The position numbers were made by a program, and so were the translations under genes. The notes beneath the pieces were generated by a model, which did not search any database, was not told where the DNA came from, and saw only the letters and a list, made by a program, of their open reading frames with translations. A stretch of DNA of 64,000 nt from positions 1 to 64,000 of the forward strand of contig CAYPAW010000102.1 of assembly GCA_964408795.1 (NCBI GenBank), read 5' to 3'. This document shows, one piece after another, positions 1 to 8,770 of the stretch. Within the stretch, counting starts at the first letter, position 1. Every line of letters begins with the position of its first letter. The stretch is from JABMQB01 sp964408795 (GTDB lineage: Bacteria; Bacteroidota; Bacteroidia; Bacteroidales; Prolixibacteraceae).

Positions 1-67
1 GATTCAGTAAAACTTTCTTCCAAAGTTTAACTTCATCTAAGTCGGGGTTAACCTGAGCTTTATTCAT
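1..67 (-). CDS. Partial unknown CDS, N-terminus only
   Basis: An ATG at 67-65 on the minus strand opens a frame of 22 codons that runs off the left edge. The peptide begins MNKAQVNPDLDEVKLWKKV. It lies 93 bases downstream of fabG in the same direction, after an AT-rich stretch typical of Bacteroidota translation starts, so it could be the next gene of that operon. The residue composition is protein-like, but I recognise no family. The fragment is too short to exclude chance. Confidence 0.4.
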   Translation of the reverse strand, partial: MNKAQVNPDLDEVKLWKKVLLN

Positions 68-109
68 ATTTTTTAAAATTTATGAATAGTCCAGGCTAAG
101 TCGGGGTTA
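37..109. repeat. 14-bp direct repeat flanking an inverted repeat
   Basis: The 14-mer CTAAGTCGGGGTTA occurs at 37-50 and again at 96-109. Between the copies, TATTCATA (61-68) and TATGAATA (81-88) form a perfect 8-bp inverted repeat with a 12-base loop. The inner repeat copy overlaps the first codons of the partial minus-strand gene; the outer copy lies in its upstream region. It may be a small local duplication. No function is known to me. Confidence 0.6.
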
Positions 110-160
110 GAACCGGAAGCAGAAATTTTTACTATTTTAACGAAATAGTATCCTGATTGT

Positions 161-907
161 TCAGGTAAGCATTGCCCCGCAGACCTGGATGACCTGTCCG
201 CTCACATAGGAAGACAAGTCGGATGCGAGAAAAGTAGCTACTCCGGCTACTTCTTCAGGGGTACCTCCCCGTTTCATGGGAATTGAGGCTTCCCAGGTTT
301 TCCGTGCTTCTTCCGATATTTTGGCTGTCATTTCGGTGATAATAAAACCCGGAGCAATTGCATTGGAACGAATTCCCCGGGAACCCAATTCGCGGGCTAC
401 CGATTTGGTAAAACCGATCAATCCTGCTTTGGATGCGGAATAATTGGCCTGACCGGCGTTTCCGCTTACACCGACCACGGAACTCAGGTTAATGATGGAT
501 CCCCTCCTGTTTTTAAGCATCGTTTTCTGGACTGCCTTGGTAAAATTAAATGCCGACTTAAGGTTTACGTTTATTACGGCATCCCACTGCTCTTCTGTCA
601 TACGCATCAGCAGGTTGTCTTTGGTTATTCCGGCATTGTTGACCAGGATATCCACGGTTCCGAAATCCTCGATGATCCTGGATACCACCTTTTCAGTATC
701 GCTGAAACGACTGGCATCCGAGGCATACCCCCTGGCCCGGATTCCATGATCTGCCAGTTCGGTTTCCGTTGCTTTCATTGTTTCGTCATCGAAAAGGTCG
801 GTAAACGCAATGTTGCATCCTTCCTGAGCAAATTTCAGGGCGATTGCTTTGCCGATACCGCGTGATGCACCGGTAATTAGCGCTGTTTTACCTTCAAGTA
901 GTTTCAT
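161..907 (-). CDS. fabG: 3-oxoacyl-[acyl-carrier-protein] reductase
   Basis: This is an NADPH-dependent short-chain dehydrogenase of fatty acid synthesis that reduces 3-oxoacyl-ACP to the 3-hydroxyacyl form in the cytoplasm. At about 248 residues it has the normal FabG length. The N-terminus carries the cofactor motif TGASRGIG, followed by NNAG, the catalytic serine in INLSS, and the YSASK (YxxxK) pair. The C-terminal part has the IAPGFI and YVSGQ signatures usual in FabG. I place the start at the ATG at 907. An in-frame ATG at 928 would add seven residues but lies almost at the expected transcription start, given the -7 box at 937-944. A downstream partial gene (1-67) may be co-transcribed. 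Other SDR functions are possible but less likely. Confidence 0.9.
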   Translation of the reverse strand: MKLLEGKTALITGASRGIGKAIALKFAQEGCNIAFTDLFDDETMKATETELADHGIRARGYASDASRFSDTEKVVSRIIEDFGTVDILVNNAGITKDNLLMRMTEEQWDAVINVNLKSAFNFTKAVQKTMLKNRRGSIINLSSVVGVSGNAGQANYSASKAGLIGFTKSVARELGSRGIRSNAIAPGFIITEMTAKISEEARKTWEASIPMKRGGTPEEVAGVATFLASDLSSYVSGQVIQVCGAMLT

Positions 908-936
908 CTCTTTTTTGTTTACAACCATTCGAAGTG

Positions 937-944
937 CAAATATA
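937..944 (-). promoter_or_regulatory. Putative -7 box upstream of fabG
   Basis: Read on the minus strand this is TATATTTG, a perfect match to the Bacteroidota -7 consensus TAnnTTTG, about 30 bases before the preferred fabG start. I see no clear TTTG -33 element at the usual distance, so the support is the -7 box and its position. Confidence 0.4.
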
Positions 945-1119
945 CTTTAAATGTTGTTTTTTAACGTTTTGCACTTGTTTTAATTCTCTTATACTGACAC
1001 CATTTATCCATTGTTTCTTTATAACGAATTCAAATACAGGGTTCTACAGGCTCTGTTTCTGTTTAATTCTTTGTGAATTTTTTATGAATCCGGTTCAGGA
1101 AGGTTGAAAGGACTCCACA

Positions 1120-1863
1120 TTAGAAAATCATTTGACCAAGTTTTTCCATGATTGCTCCTGCCCTTCCCTGCAGGTAGATATCGGTTATCTGGTTGGTAAA
1201 GTGCGATTTCTCTGGATTAATCTCGATAATTTTGGCTCCGTATTCCCAGGCTGTAAGGGGTACCAGGGAGGCAGGAACAACTTCACCTGTGGATCCGATG
1301 ATTATGCAGACTTCGCTTTTTTTGGCTGCGATAAAAGCATGTTCATAGGCCTCGGGGGGGATGCCTTCTCCGAAAAAGGTAAAATCCGGTTTTAGTACCG
1401 TGTGATCCTCGGGGCAACGGGGAGGAAGTTCTTTCAGGTTGATGCTTTTTACCGGGATTATTTTTCCACAATGCAGGCATTTCAATTGTTTGGAATTCCC
1501 ATGAAACTCCCAGACCGATTTACTTCCAGCCTCATAATGGAGGTTGTCAATATTTTGTGTTACGATGGTTTGTAGCATGCCTTTTTTTTCCATTTCGGCC
1601 AGTATCCTATGGGCTGCATTGGGGTGTGATTCTGCAAAAAAATCGTAAAAGATTTCTCTGATTGTGAGCCAGCAGCCTTCCGGATCCTCAAAAAAATAAT
1701 CCAGATCGAGCACATGAGGATCGTATTTATTCCACAGGCCGTTTTTTCCCCTGAAAGGAGGAATTCCGCTTTCAACGGAAATGCCGGCACCCGTAAAGGC
1801 CATTGTATAGGTTGATCTTTGGATTTGTTCAGCGGCTTTTTTCAACAAATCATCCATATCCAT
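1120..1863 (-). CDS. SIR2-family NAD-dependent protein deacylase
   Basis: Sirtuins remove acyl groups from lysines using NAD+ and release nicotinamide and O-acyl-ADP-ribose. This 247-residue protein has the NAD-binding GAGIS (about 25-29), TQNIDNLH (102-109) and the catalytic histidine of FHGN (H121). The zinc-ribbon module is unusual. C129 and C132 form the first pair and C150 is present, but the expected fourth cysteine is replaced: the segment reads CPEDH, so D153 or H154 would have to complete the site. The segment LKPDFTFFGE follows normally. It has no obvious operon partner: fabG lies about 210 bases downstream, and the next gene upstream is divergent. The substrate is unknown. Confidence 0.88.
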   Translation of the reverse strand: MDMDDLLKKAAEQIQRSTYTMAFTGAGISVESGIPPFRGKNGLWNKYDPHVLDLDYFFEDPEGCWLTIREIFYDFFAESHPNAAHRILAEMEKKGMLQTIVTQNIDNLHYEAGSKSVWEFHGNSKQLKCLHCGKIIPVKSINLKELPPRCPEDHTVLKPDFTFFGEGIPPEAYEHAFIAAKKSEVCIIIGSTGEVVPASLVPLTAWEYGAKIIEINPEKSHFTNQITDIYLQGRAGAIMEKLGQMIF

Positions 1864-1934
1864 GACGATAAAATTTTCCTTAATGTAAGCAATTAATTCT
1901 TATATTTAACCCATAATTACACAAACACCCAACT

Positions 1935-3275
1935 ATGAAAAAACTCTTATTCTTTTTAATTGTGATCTGGTTGTGTTTCCCCGGGGGAAATGCTGTTGCA
2001 GAAAAGATTGATTTCCAGGAATTTGATCTGCCCAACGGATTGCATGTCATTGTACATGAAGACCACACCGTGCCCATTGTTGTTGTTTCCCTGATGTATC
2101 ATGTAGGTTCCAAGAATGAAAATCCGGAGCGAACCGGATTTGCCCATTTTTTTGAGCATTTGATGTTTGAAGGAACCCAACACATCAAGCGCTTTGAATA
2201 CGATAAAATCGTGGAAAATGCCGGAGGTACATTGAATGCGAATACCAGCAACGACCGCACCTACTATTATGAAATCCTTCCATCCAATCAGCTGGAACTG
2301 GGATTATGGCTTGAATCGGAACGTATGCTCCATGCGAGGGTCGATTCCATAGGCATTGCTACTCAGAAAGGAGTGGTTATTGAAGAGAAAAAACAAAATT
2401 ATGACAACCGTCCTTACGGGTCCTTGTTGCCTGAGATCCTGCGCCGGGCTTTCACAAAACATCCTTACCAATGGGCAACCATCGGAGATGCTGAACATAT
2501 CAGAGCTGCGAAAGATGAGGAGTTTAAGGAATTCTACGATGCTTTCTATGTTCCCAACAATGCAGTGCTGATATTGGCAGGCGATCTGGATTTCAATGAG
2601 GCAAAAGAACTAACCGGGAAATATTTCAGCGATATTCCGCCCTCTGAAGGAGAGATCTACCGTCCGACGGTTGTGGAAGAGATCAAATACGAGGAGATTC
2701 GCGATACTGTTTACGATAATATCCAGTTGCCTGCTGTTATTCAGGCTTATCACATACCGGCTATGGGGACCGATGATTTTTATGCCGTTGAAATGTTGAG
2801 TCAGTTATTGGCCTCAGGGCAAAGTTCCCGGTTGTACAAATCCCTGGTCGATGAACAGCAGCTGGCTCTTGAGGTTGCTGCCATACCTCTGCCTTTTGAA
2901 GATCCGGGATTGGTGATTACTCTGGCCCTTCCCAATATCGGACTCGATTGCAAGGACCTGGAGAATGCCATGGATCAGGAAATTGAAAAGGTCCAGAAAA
3001 ACCTCATTCCCCCAAAAGAATTTCAAAAATTAAAAAATCAGGTGGAAAACCAGATTGTAACCCAGAATGCAACTCTTGCAAACCGTGCAAGCATACTGGC
3101 TGAGAATTATACCTATTTCAAGGATGCAAACCGGATCAACACCGACCTGGATCGTTACCTTGCCGTAACTCAGGAAGACCTCAAACGGGTTGCAAACGAT
3201 TACTTCCGAAAAGACAACCGCGTGGTTTTGTATTATCTGCCAAAATCGGCACAAAATGAATCCTCCAATGAATAA
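1935..3275 (+). CDS. M16 family zinc metallopeptidase, catalytic
   Basis: This is a pitrilysin/insulinase-family peptidase of 446 residues with an N-terminal signal peptide (about 1-22), so it is exported to the periplasm or envelope. The inverted zinc motif HxxEH is intact as HFFEH (H71, E74, H75). The conserved glutamate expected about 76 residues later is present near E150/E151 (VVIEEKKQ). The N- and C-terminal M16 halves are both represented. It lies 17 bases upstream of a second M16 gene that lacks the zinc motif. In this family a catalytic and a non-catalytic subunit often pair, so the two products probably form a heteromer that degrades peptides. Confidence 0.92.
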   Translation: MKKLLFFLIVIWLCFPGGNAVAEKIDFQEFDLPNGLHVIVHEDHTVPIVVVSLMYHVGSKNENPERTGFAHFFEHLMFEGTQHIKRFEYDKIVENAGGTLNANTSNDRTYYYEILPSNQLELGLWLESERMLHARVDSIGIATQKGVVIEEKKQNYDNRPYGSLLPEILRRAFTKHPYQWATIGDAEHIRAAKDEEFKEFYDAFYVPNNAVLILAGDLDFNEAKELTGKYFSDIPPSEGEIYRPTVVEEIKYEEIRDTVYDNIQLPAVIQAYHIPAMGTDDFYAVEMLSQLLASGQSSRLYKSLVDEQQLALEVAAIPLPFEDPGLVITLALPNIGLDCKDLENAMDQEIEKVQKNLIPPKEFQKLKNQVENQIVTQNATLANRASILAENYTYFKDANRINTDLDRYLAVTQEDLKRVANDYFRKDNRVVLYYLPKSAQNESSNE

Positions 3276-3292
3276 CGTAAAAAAATAAACCC

Positions 3293-5353
3293 ATGAAACG
3301 AAGTATATTACCTTTTTTATTCATCCTCATTGTTTTTTGTGCAGAGGCTCAACTTGACCGGAGTATTCGTCCGAAACCAGGACCGGCTCCGGAGATCCAG
3401 ATTGGGGATTATGAACGATTCACACTGGACAACGGATTGAAAGTCATTGTAGTCGAAAACCATAAAATTCCCAAAGTTACCTATCAGCTGTCGCTCGATA
3501 TCGATCCTGTGATGGAAGGAGAACAGGCAGGTTATGTAAGCCTGGCAGGGAGTCTTCTCAGAGCCGGAACAACCAACCGCAGCAAAGCTGAAATTGATGA
3601 AGCCGTAGATTTTATCGGTGCTTCCTTGAATACCTACTCAACCGGAATTTCCGGATCTGTATTAAAAAAGTTCAGCGATGATTTTCTGGAAATAATGAGC
3701 GATGTACTGCTGCATCCTTCCTTTCCGGCAGAGGAACTGGAAAAACTGAAAAAACAAAATATTTCTGCCATTCAGGCCTCAAAAAGCGATGCTTCTTCCA
3801 TAGCTTCCAATATCAATTCGGTAGTTACCTTCGGTGTGAACCATCCGTACGGAGAGGTTGTATCTGAAGGATCCATTGAAAAGATTACCCGGGGAAAATG
3901 TGTGGATTATTATCAAAGCTACTTCAAACCCAGTGCAGCCTATCTTATCATGGTTGGAGACATTACCTTAAAAGAAGCAAAAAGCCAGGCTGAGCAATAT
4001 TTCGGGAACTGGCAACAAGGAGAGGTTCCAGTTCATTTGTATGATTTACCGGCACTGAATAGCAGTCCGAGGGTTGTGATTGGCAATCGTGACGGAGCGG
4101 TACAATCGGTTATTATGGTCAGTTATCCTTTGCAATTCAAACCCGGGAATCCGGATGCCATTAAAGCGAGTGTTATGAATTCTGTGCTGGGAGGGGGAAG
4201 CCTCTCTTCACGCCTCAATGCCAATTTGCGGGAAGACAAAGCTTTCACGTATGGAGCCTATTCAACGCTATCTGCCGATAAGTTGACCGGATCATTCAAT
4301 GCCTCGGCTGAAGTGAAAGGAACTGCAACAGATACGGCTATGCAGGAAGTACTGTACGAAATGAAGCGGATGACCAACGAAAGGGTGGCATCTGAAATGA
4401 TTGAACAGGTGAAGAATCGAATGACAGGCTCCTTTGCCCGGTCCCTGGAAAGACCAGAAACCATAGCCGGTTTCGCCCTCAATATTGAAAAATATCAATT
4501 ACCTCAGGATTATTATGCCACCTACCTGAAAAAACTCAGCCAGGTGACACCGGAAGATGTTCAGGCTATGGCCCGTAAATACCTCAAACCAGAGAATGCG
4601 AATATCATTGCCGTGGGGGATGCCCAGGAATTATCCAAAACCATGGTTCGATTCTCAAAAGAGGGAACCGTGGAAGAATTTGATTATTACGGACGTCCTG
4701 TAAAAGCAGCTGAAATTCCTTCCAGCATTACAGCTCACGATGTAATTCTTGCCTATATCAAAGCCATTGGAGGCAAGGAGAATCTGCTGAAGGTTAATGA
4801 TATCCGGATAACCTACGGAGCGGTTATGCAGGGGATGAACATTGAAATAGTCACAAGCCAGAAAGCACCCAATAAAATTTGTGTGGAAACAAAAATGGGG
4901 GATCAGGTATTATCCAAGCAAATTTTTGACGGGGTGAAAGGACGGGTGAAAAGTCCGATGGGAGAACAGGAGCTGACAGATAGCGATCTGGAAGCCATGA
5001 GAATAGAGGCAACTCTTCATCCGGAGTTGAACCTGGATGAACTTGGAATTACTGCGGAACTGACCGGTTCCGGAGAGGTGAACGGGAAAAAGGTCTGGAA
5101 AGTTAAAATGACCCTGTCCACGGGAATGAGCACTACCGATGCTTACGATCAGGAAACCGGATTGAAGTTACAGTCTGTAACCCAACAGGGACCGATGACC
5201 GTTACCACAACCTACAGTGACTATCGGGAAATCGAAGGAGTTTTGTATCCTTTCAAATCGGTTCAGTCACTGGGTCCCCAGGTACTTGAAATGGAAACCA
5301 AATCCATAGAAATCAATTCGGGTATCAACGATTCCGTTTTCGAAACCTTGTAA
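3293..5353 (+). CDS. M16-like non-catalytic subunit with C-terminal extension
   Basis: An exported 686-residue protein with a signal peptide ending near residue 19. Residues about 40-450 follow the M16 fold (FTLDNGLKVIVVENHKIP at the start, GGGSLSSRL and the fast-forward region later). The zinc motif is absent: the position of HxxEH reads as SLAGSLLRAG. It should therefore be inactive alone and act with the catalytic partner just upstream. Residues about 475-686 form an additional domain rich in beta-strand patterns (IGGKENLLKVNDI onward), similar in style to LolA-like or outer-membrane lipoprotein-sorting domains. That comparison is by eye only. It is followed after 3 bases by a histidine kinase gene, indicating one transcript. 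Confidence 0.88.
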   Translation: MKRSILPFLFILIVFCAEAQLDRSIRPKPGPAPEIQIGDYERFTLDNGLKVIVVENHKIPKVTYQLSLDIDPVMEGEQAGYVSLAGSLLRAGTTNRSKAEIDEAVDFIGASLNTYSTGISGSVLKKFSDDFLEIMSDVLLHPSFPAEELEKLKKQNISAIQASKSDASSIASNINSVVTFGVNHPYGEVVSEGSIEKITRGKCVDYYQSYFKPSAAYLIMVGDITLKEAKSQAEQYFGNWQQGEVPVHLYDLPALNSSPRVVIGNRDGAVQSVIMVSYPLQFKPGNPDAIKASVMNSVLGGGSLSSRLNANLREDKAFTYGAYSTLSADKLTGSFNASAEVKGTATDTAMQEVLYEMKRMTNERVASEMIEQVKNRMTGSFARSLERPETIAGFALNIEKYQLPQDYYATYLKKLSQVTPEDVQAMARKYLKPENANIIAVGDAQELSKTMVRFSKEGTVEEFDYYGRPVKAAEIPSSITAHDVILAYIKAIGGKENLLKVNDIRITYGAVMQGMNIEIVTSQKAPNKICVETKMGDQVLSKQIFDGVKGRVKSPMGEQELTDSDLEAMRIEATLHPELNLDELGITAELTGSGEVNGKKVWKVKMTLSTGMSTTDAYDQETGLKLQSVTQQGPMTVTTTYSDYREIEGVLYPFKSVQSLGPQVLEMETKSIEINSGINDSVFETL

Positions 5354-5356
5354 CGC

Positions 5357-7657
5357 ATGGAACCTTTGAAGGTTTTAATCCTGGAGGATGTAGAGATTGA
5401 CGTCGAATTCATTAAGCGGATGCTGAAAACCCGTATGGATTATGCATTCCTTTTCAAATGGGTGATTACGGAAAAGGATTTCAAAAAGGCCGTGAAGGAA
5501 TTTCACCCGGATATCATTCTTAGCGACTACAATCTACCGCAATTTACAGGGTTGGATGCATTAAAAATAGCCCGGGAGTACAACAACCTGATTCCTTTTA
5601 TCATCGTTACAGGAACGTTAACCGAAGAAACTGCCGCTGAATGTATCCAATTGGGAGCCTGGGATTATGTGGTCAAAGACCGCCTTCATCGCCTGCCGGA
5701 AGCAATGGAAAAAGCTTTTATTCTGAAAAAGGAAAAACGGAAAGTCCGGCAGGCAGAAACAGAGTTGAATTTGATCAAAAAACAATCCGGGGTTCAGCTG
5801 AAACTTCTTTACCAGGCCATCAATCAGGCTCCCGTTTCTTTGCTTATTACCGATGCATCGGGAATAATCCAGTATGTGAATCCCGCATTTGAAGAAATCA
5901 CAGGATACAAAAAAGAAGAGGTTGTCGGTGAAAAAGCACAAATCTTACAATCAGAAAACTACGATCATTCTTTTTTGGAGAAAATAAGGGATGAAATAAA
6001 AAACAAAAAGGTATTCCGGGATGAGATCATCAGCAAAAGAAAAAACGGGGATCCTTACTGGGAAGTAATCTCGGTGTCTGCGCTAAAAAATGAAAAGGGG
6101 GACATTGAGCATTTTATTGTGATAAGCAGGGATATCACGGAATCAAAAAAAATACAACAAGCAATTATCGAAAGTGAAAATCTCTATCGTGCTATTTTCG
6201 AAAATACCGGAACGACTACCATGATTATCGATGCGGATGGATTCATTTCGCTTGTTAACAGTAAGTTTGAAGAGTTAAGTGGCATTTCGAAGAAAGAAGT
6301 GGAAGGGGTTTATAAATGGATGCAATTTGTTCCGGAACCCGATAAAAGCCGGATGATTGAATACCAACGTAGAAGACAAAAGAAAGAAAAGGAGGTTCCA
6401 ACCAGCTATGAGTTTACCTTTCGCAGACACGACGGAGAATTACGAAGAATCTTGCTTACGGTGGATTTAATACCCGGAACCAATCAGACCATAGCCTCTT
6501 TGCTGGATATTACCCGCCGCAAGAACATGGAAACAGAACTCAAAGCAAGCAAGGAAAAATACCAGAACCTGGTAGAAAATATCAATGATGTACTCTTTGA
6601 GATCGATCTTGAAGGAATAATAACCTATATTAGTCCGATTATTGAAAACCTTACGGGATATAGCGATTGCTACTATACGGGAAAATCGTTTTTTGATCTG
6701 ATCTATCCTGAAGATGTTGAGATCACAAAAACCAAGCTCAACAATTTGCTATCCAAGAACCGGATGGCACCCAATGAGTTCAGGGTAAAAACCCGAAGCG
6801 GTGAGCTGATATGGATCCAAACCTCGGCAAATAAAATCATCAAAAACGGCAAAACAGTTGGTCTCAGAGGTTTGGCTGTGGATATATCCAAACAAAAAAA
6901 AGCCGAGGATGCCCTGATAAGGGCAAAGGAAATGGCAGAAGAGAGCGACCGTCTGAAATCAACTTTCCTGGCAACCATGTCTCATGAATTACGCACTCCT
7001 TTGAATGCAATCATCGGATTCAGCGAAATGCTCAACGGACCTGTCAGCCCCAATGAAATCAAGGAAATGAGCCGGATCATAAACGAAAGCGGAAACAAGT
7101 TGCTGGCCATTATTGAAGATATTTTTGCCATCTCTCTGCTTAAAACCAAGGAGCCTACGATTGTAAGGGAAAAATTTACCCTGTCTGAAATCCTTGTTTC
7201 GCTGGAACAATTGGTTCTTTTTGAGTTACAAAACCAGCAGAAAACAGAGATTGCCTTCAAAATGGTGAAACCCACCGGAAATCCATGCTTCTACACCGAT
7301 AAAACAAAATTGATTCAACTGCTGACCAACCTCCTGAAGAATGCAGTGAAATTCACGGTCCGGGGATCCATCACCCTGCTGGTGGAGATTGAGTCAACGG
7401 ATGTTTTGTTCAAGGTAATCGATACCGGTGTGGGTATACCGGAAGACAAAAAAGATATTATTTTTGAACAGTTTCGTCAGGTTGATGATTCTTCCATACG
7501 CAAATACGGCGGATTGGGTCTGGGATTAGCGATCAGCAAAGAAATAGCCCGGATTCTTGGAGGAACCCTCCATGTTGAATCCACCGAAGGAAAAGGTTCG
7601 ATCTTCTCTTTTACTCTGAAAAAAACATGGGTTTCGGATGAAATAACAAAAGGGTAA
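5357..7657 (+). CDS. Hybrid sensor: REC-PAS-PAS-PAS-histidine kinase
   Basis: A 766-residue cytoplasmic signalling protein without a signal peptide or clear membrane segments. An N-terminal receiver domain spans about 1-125, with the phospho-acceptor D57 in DIILSDYN. Three PAS domains follow at roughly 145-270, 275-395 and 400-520. The HisKA box has its histidine at H543 in SHELRTPLN. The HATPase domain shows LLTNLLKNAVKF, DTGVGIP and GLGLGLAISK. An N-terminal rather than C-terminal receiver suggests the kinase is itself controlled by another kinase. The gene begins 3 bases after an M16 gene and ends 3 bases before a DUF2891 gene, so it is almost certainly in one operon with envelope proteins. 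The signal and the output regulator are not visible here. Confidence 0.92.
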   Translation: MEPLKVLILEDVEIDVEFIKRMLKTRMDYAFLFKWVITEKDFKKAVKEFHPDIILSDYNLPQFTGLDALKIAREYNNLIPFIIVTGTLTEETAAECIQLGAWDYVVKDRLHRLPEAMEKAFILKKEKRKVRQAETELNLIKKQSGVQLKLLYQAINQAPVSLLITDASGIIQYVNPAFEEITGYKKEEVVGEKAQILQSENYDHSFLEKIRDEIKNKKVFRDEIISKRKNGDPYWEVISVSALKNEKGDIEHFIVISRDITESKKIQQAIIESENLYRAIFENTGTTTMIIDADGFISLVNSKFEELSGISKKEVEGVYKWMQFVPEPDKSRMIEYQRRRQKKEKEVPTSYEFTFRRHDGELRRILLTVDLIPGTNQTIASLLDITRRKNMETELKASKEKYQNLVENINDVLFEIDLEGIITYISPIIENLTGYSDCYYTGKSFFDLIYPEDVEITKTKLNNLLSKNRMAPNEFRVKTRSGELIWIQTSANKIIKNGKTVGLRGLAVDISKQKKAEDALIRAKEMAEESDRLKSTFLATMSHELRTPLNAIIGFSEMLNGPVSPNEIKEMSRIINESGNKLLAIIEDIFAISLLKTKEPTIVREKFTLSEILVSLEQLVLFELQNQQKTEIAFKMVKPTGNPCFYTDKTKLIQLLTNLLKNAVKFTVRGSITLLVEIESTDVLFKVIDTGVGIPEDKKDIIFEQFRQVDDSSIRKYGGLGLGLAISKEIARILGGTLHVESTEGKGSIFSFTLKKTWVSDEITKG

Positions 7658-7660
7658 ATC

Positions 7661-8725
7661 ATGAAAGTACGGTATCGTATTCTGATTCTTTTTTTTCTTA
7701 TGCCCGTATTCCCTCTCTATGGTCAGGAGCTTTCGTTTGACAGGAATAAGGCAGCGTATCTTTATCAGTTTGCCTTTGATTGCATTGACCGGGAATATCC
7801 CAATAAACCGGGGCAGGTTCTGGGTGACGACAGTTATCTTGCTCCCCCACGGGAACTTCACCCTGCGTTTTATGGTTGTTTCGACTGGCATTCATCGGTT
7901 CACGGCCATTGGACCCTCATCACCATTCTGAAGGAGTTCCCGGATTTTTCCCTCAAAGAGGAGATTATAAAAAAAATAAAATCCCTTATTACTCCGGAAA
8001 ACATCCGCAGGGAAATTGCGTATTTTCAGGATGAGCACAATAAGGATTTTGAGAGGACCTATGGTTGGGCCTGGCTTCTTAAACTGGCGGAAGTTCTCAG
8101 CGAATGGGATGGTCCGGAAGCATCCGCTCTGCATGCAACTTTGCTACCCCTGGTTCATTTGATTTCCGGTAAGTTCTCAGAGTTCCTGGATAAGCTGAAT
8201 TACCCTATTCGTGTCGGGGAGCATACAAATACCTCTTTTGCGATGTCGTTTGCCTGGGATTATGCCAGGAAATATGATCCGGTATTAGCTGCAAAGCTGG
8301 AAGAAAAAGCCAGGGAGTATTTTCTGGATGATGTAAGCTGTCCCATATCCTGGGAGCCCGGAGGATTTGACTTCTTCTCACCCTGCCTCCAGGAAGCATC
8401 GTTGATGCATAAGATTTTGTCACAAGAGGAGTTTATTGTGTGGCTGGATCAATTTTTACCCGGTTTTAGGGAAGCACCGGAACGTTTTCTGGAAACAGCA
8501 GCCGTCTCTGACCGTAGCGATGGGAAACTGGCACATCTTGACGGACTGAACTTCAGCCGGGCCTGGTGCCTGTTTGAAATAGGGAAATACCTTGGGAACA
8601 AAAAAATGAAAAACCTGGCTGTAAAACATTTTGCCTACAGCTATGAAAAAATGGATTCCGGTGAATATGCCGGTGCACACTGGCTGGCATCCTTTGCCCT
8701 CTACGCTCTGATAAAAAGCCAATAA
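7661..8725 (+). CDS. DUF2891 family secreted protein
   Basis: A 354-residue protein with a signal peptide (about 1-22, ending at YGQ). It shows the DUF2891 pattern: NKAAYLYQFAFDCI near the N-terminus, RELHPAFYGCFDWHSSVHGHW around 66-86, and the later FDFFSPCLQEA and HLDGLNFSRAWC segments. The family is a helical-barrel-like fold with no firmly assigned activity. The conserved His/Asp/Trp residues hint at a catalytic pocket, but that is inference. It is the last gene of the tight M16-M16-kinase run, starting 3 bases after the kinase. It may act in envelope peptide or glycan turnover. Confidence 0.82.
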   Translation: MKVRYRILILFFLMPVFPLYGQELSFDRNKAAYLYQFAFDCIDREYPNKPGQVLGDDSYLAPPRELHPAFYGCFDWHSSVHGHWTLITILKEFPDFSLKEEIIKKIKSLITPENIRREIAYFQDEHNKDFERTYGWAWLLKLAEVLSEWDGPEASALHATLLPLVHLISGKFSEFLDKLNYPIRVGEHTNTSFAMSFAWDYARKYDPVLAAKLEEKAREYFLDDVSCPISWEPGGFDFFSPCLQEASLMHKILSQEEFIVWLDQFLPGFREAPERFLETAAVSDRSDGKLAHLDGLNFSRAWCLFEIGKYLGNKKMKNLAVKHFAYSYEKMDSGEYAGAHWLASFALYALIKSQ

Positions 8726-8770
8726 CCCTGTACACACATTGCTTCTGTTGCTTCAGAGTGCCCATTCTTT

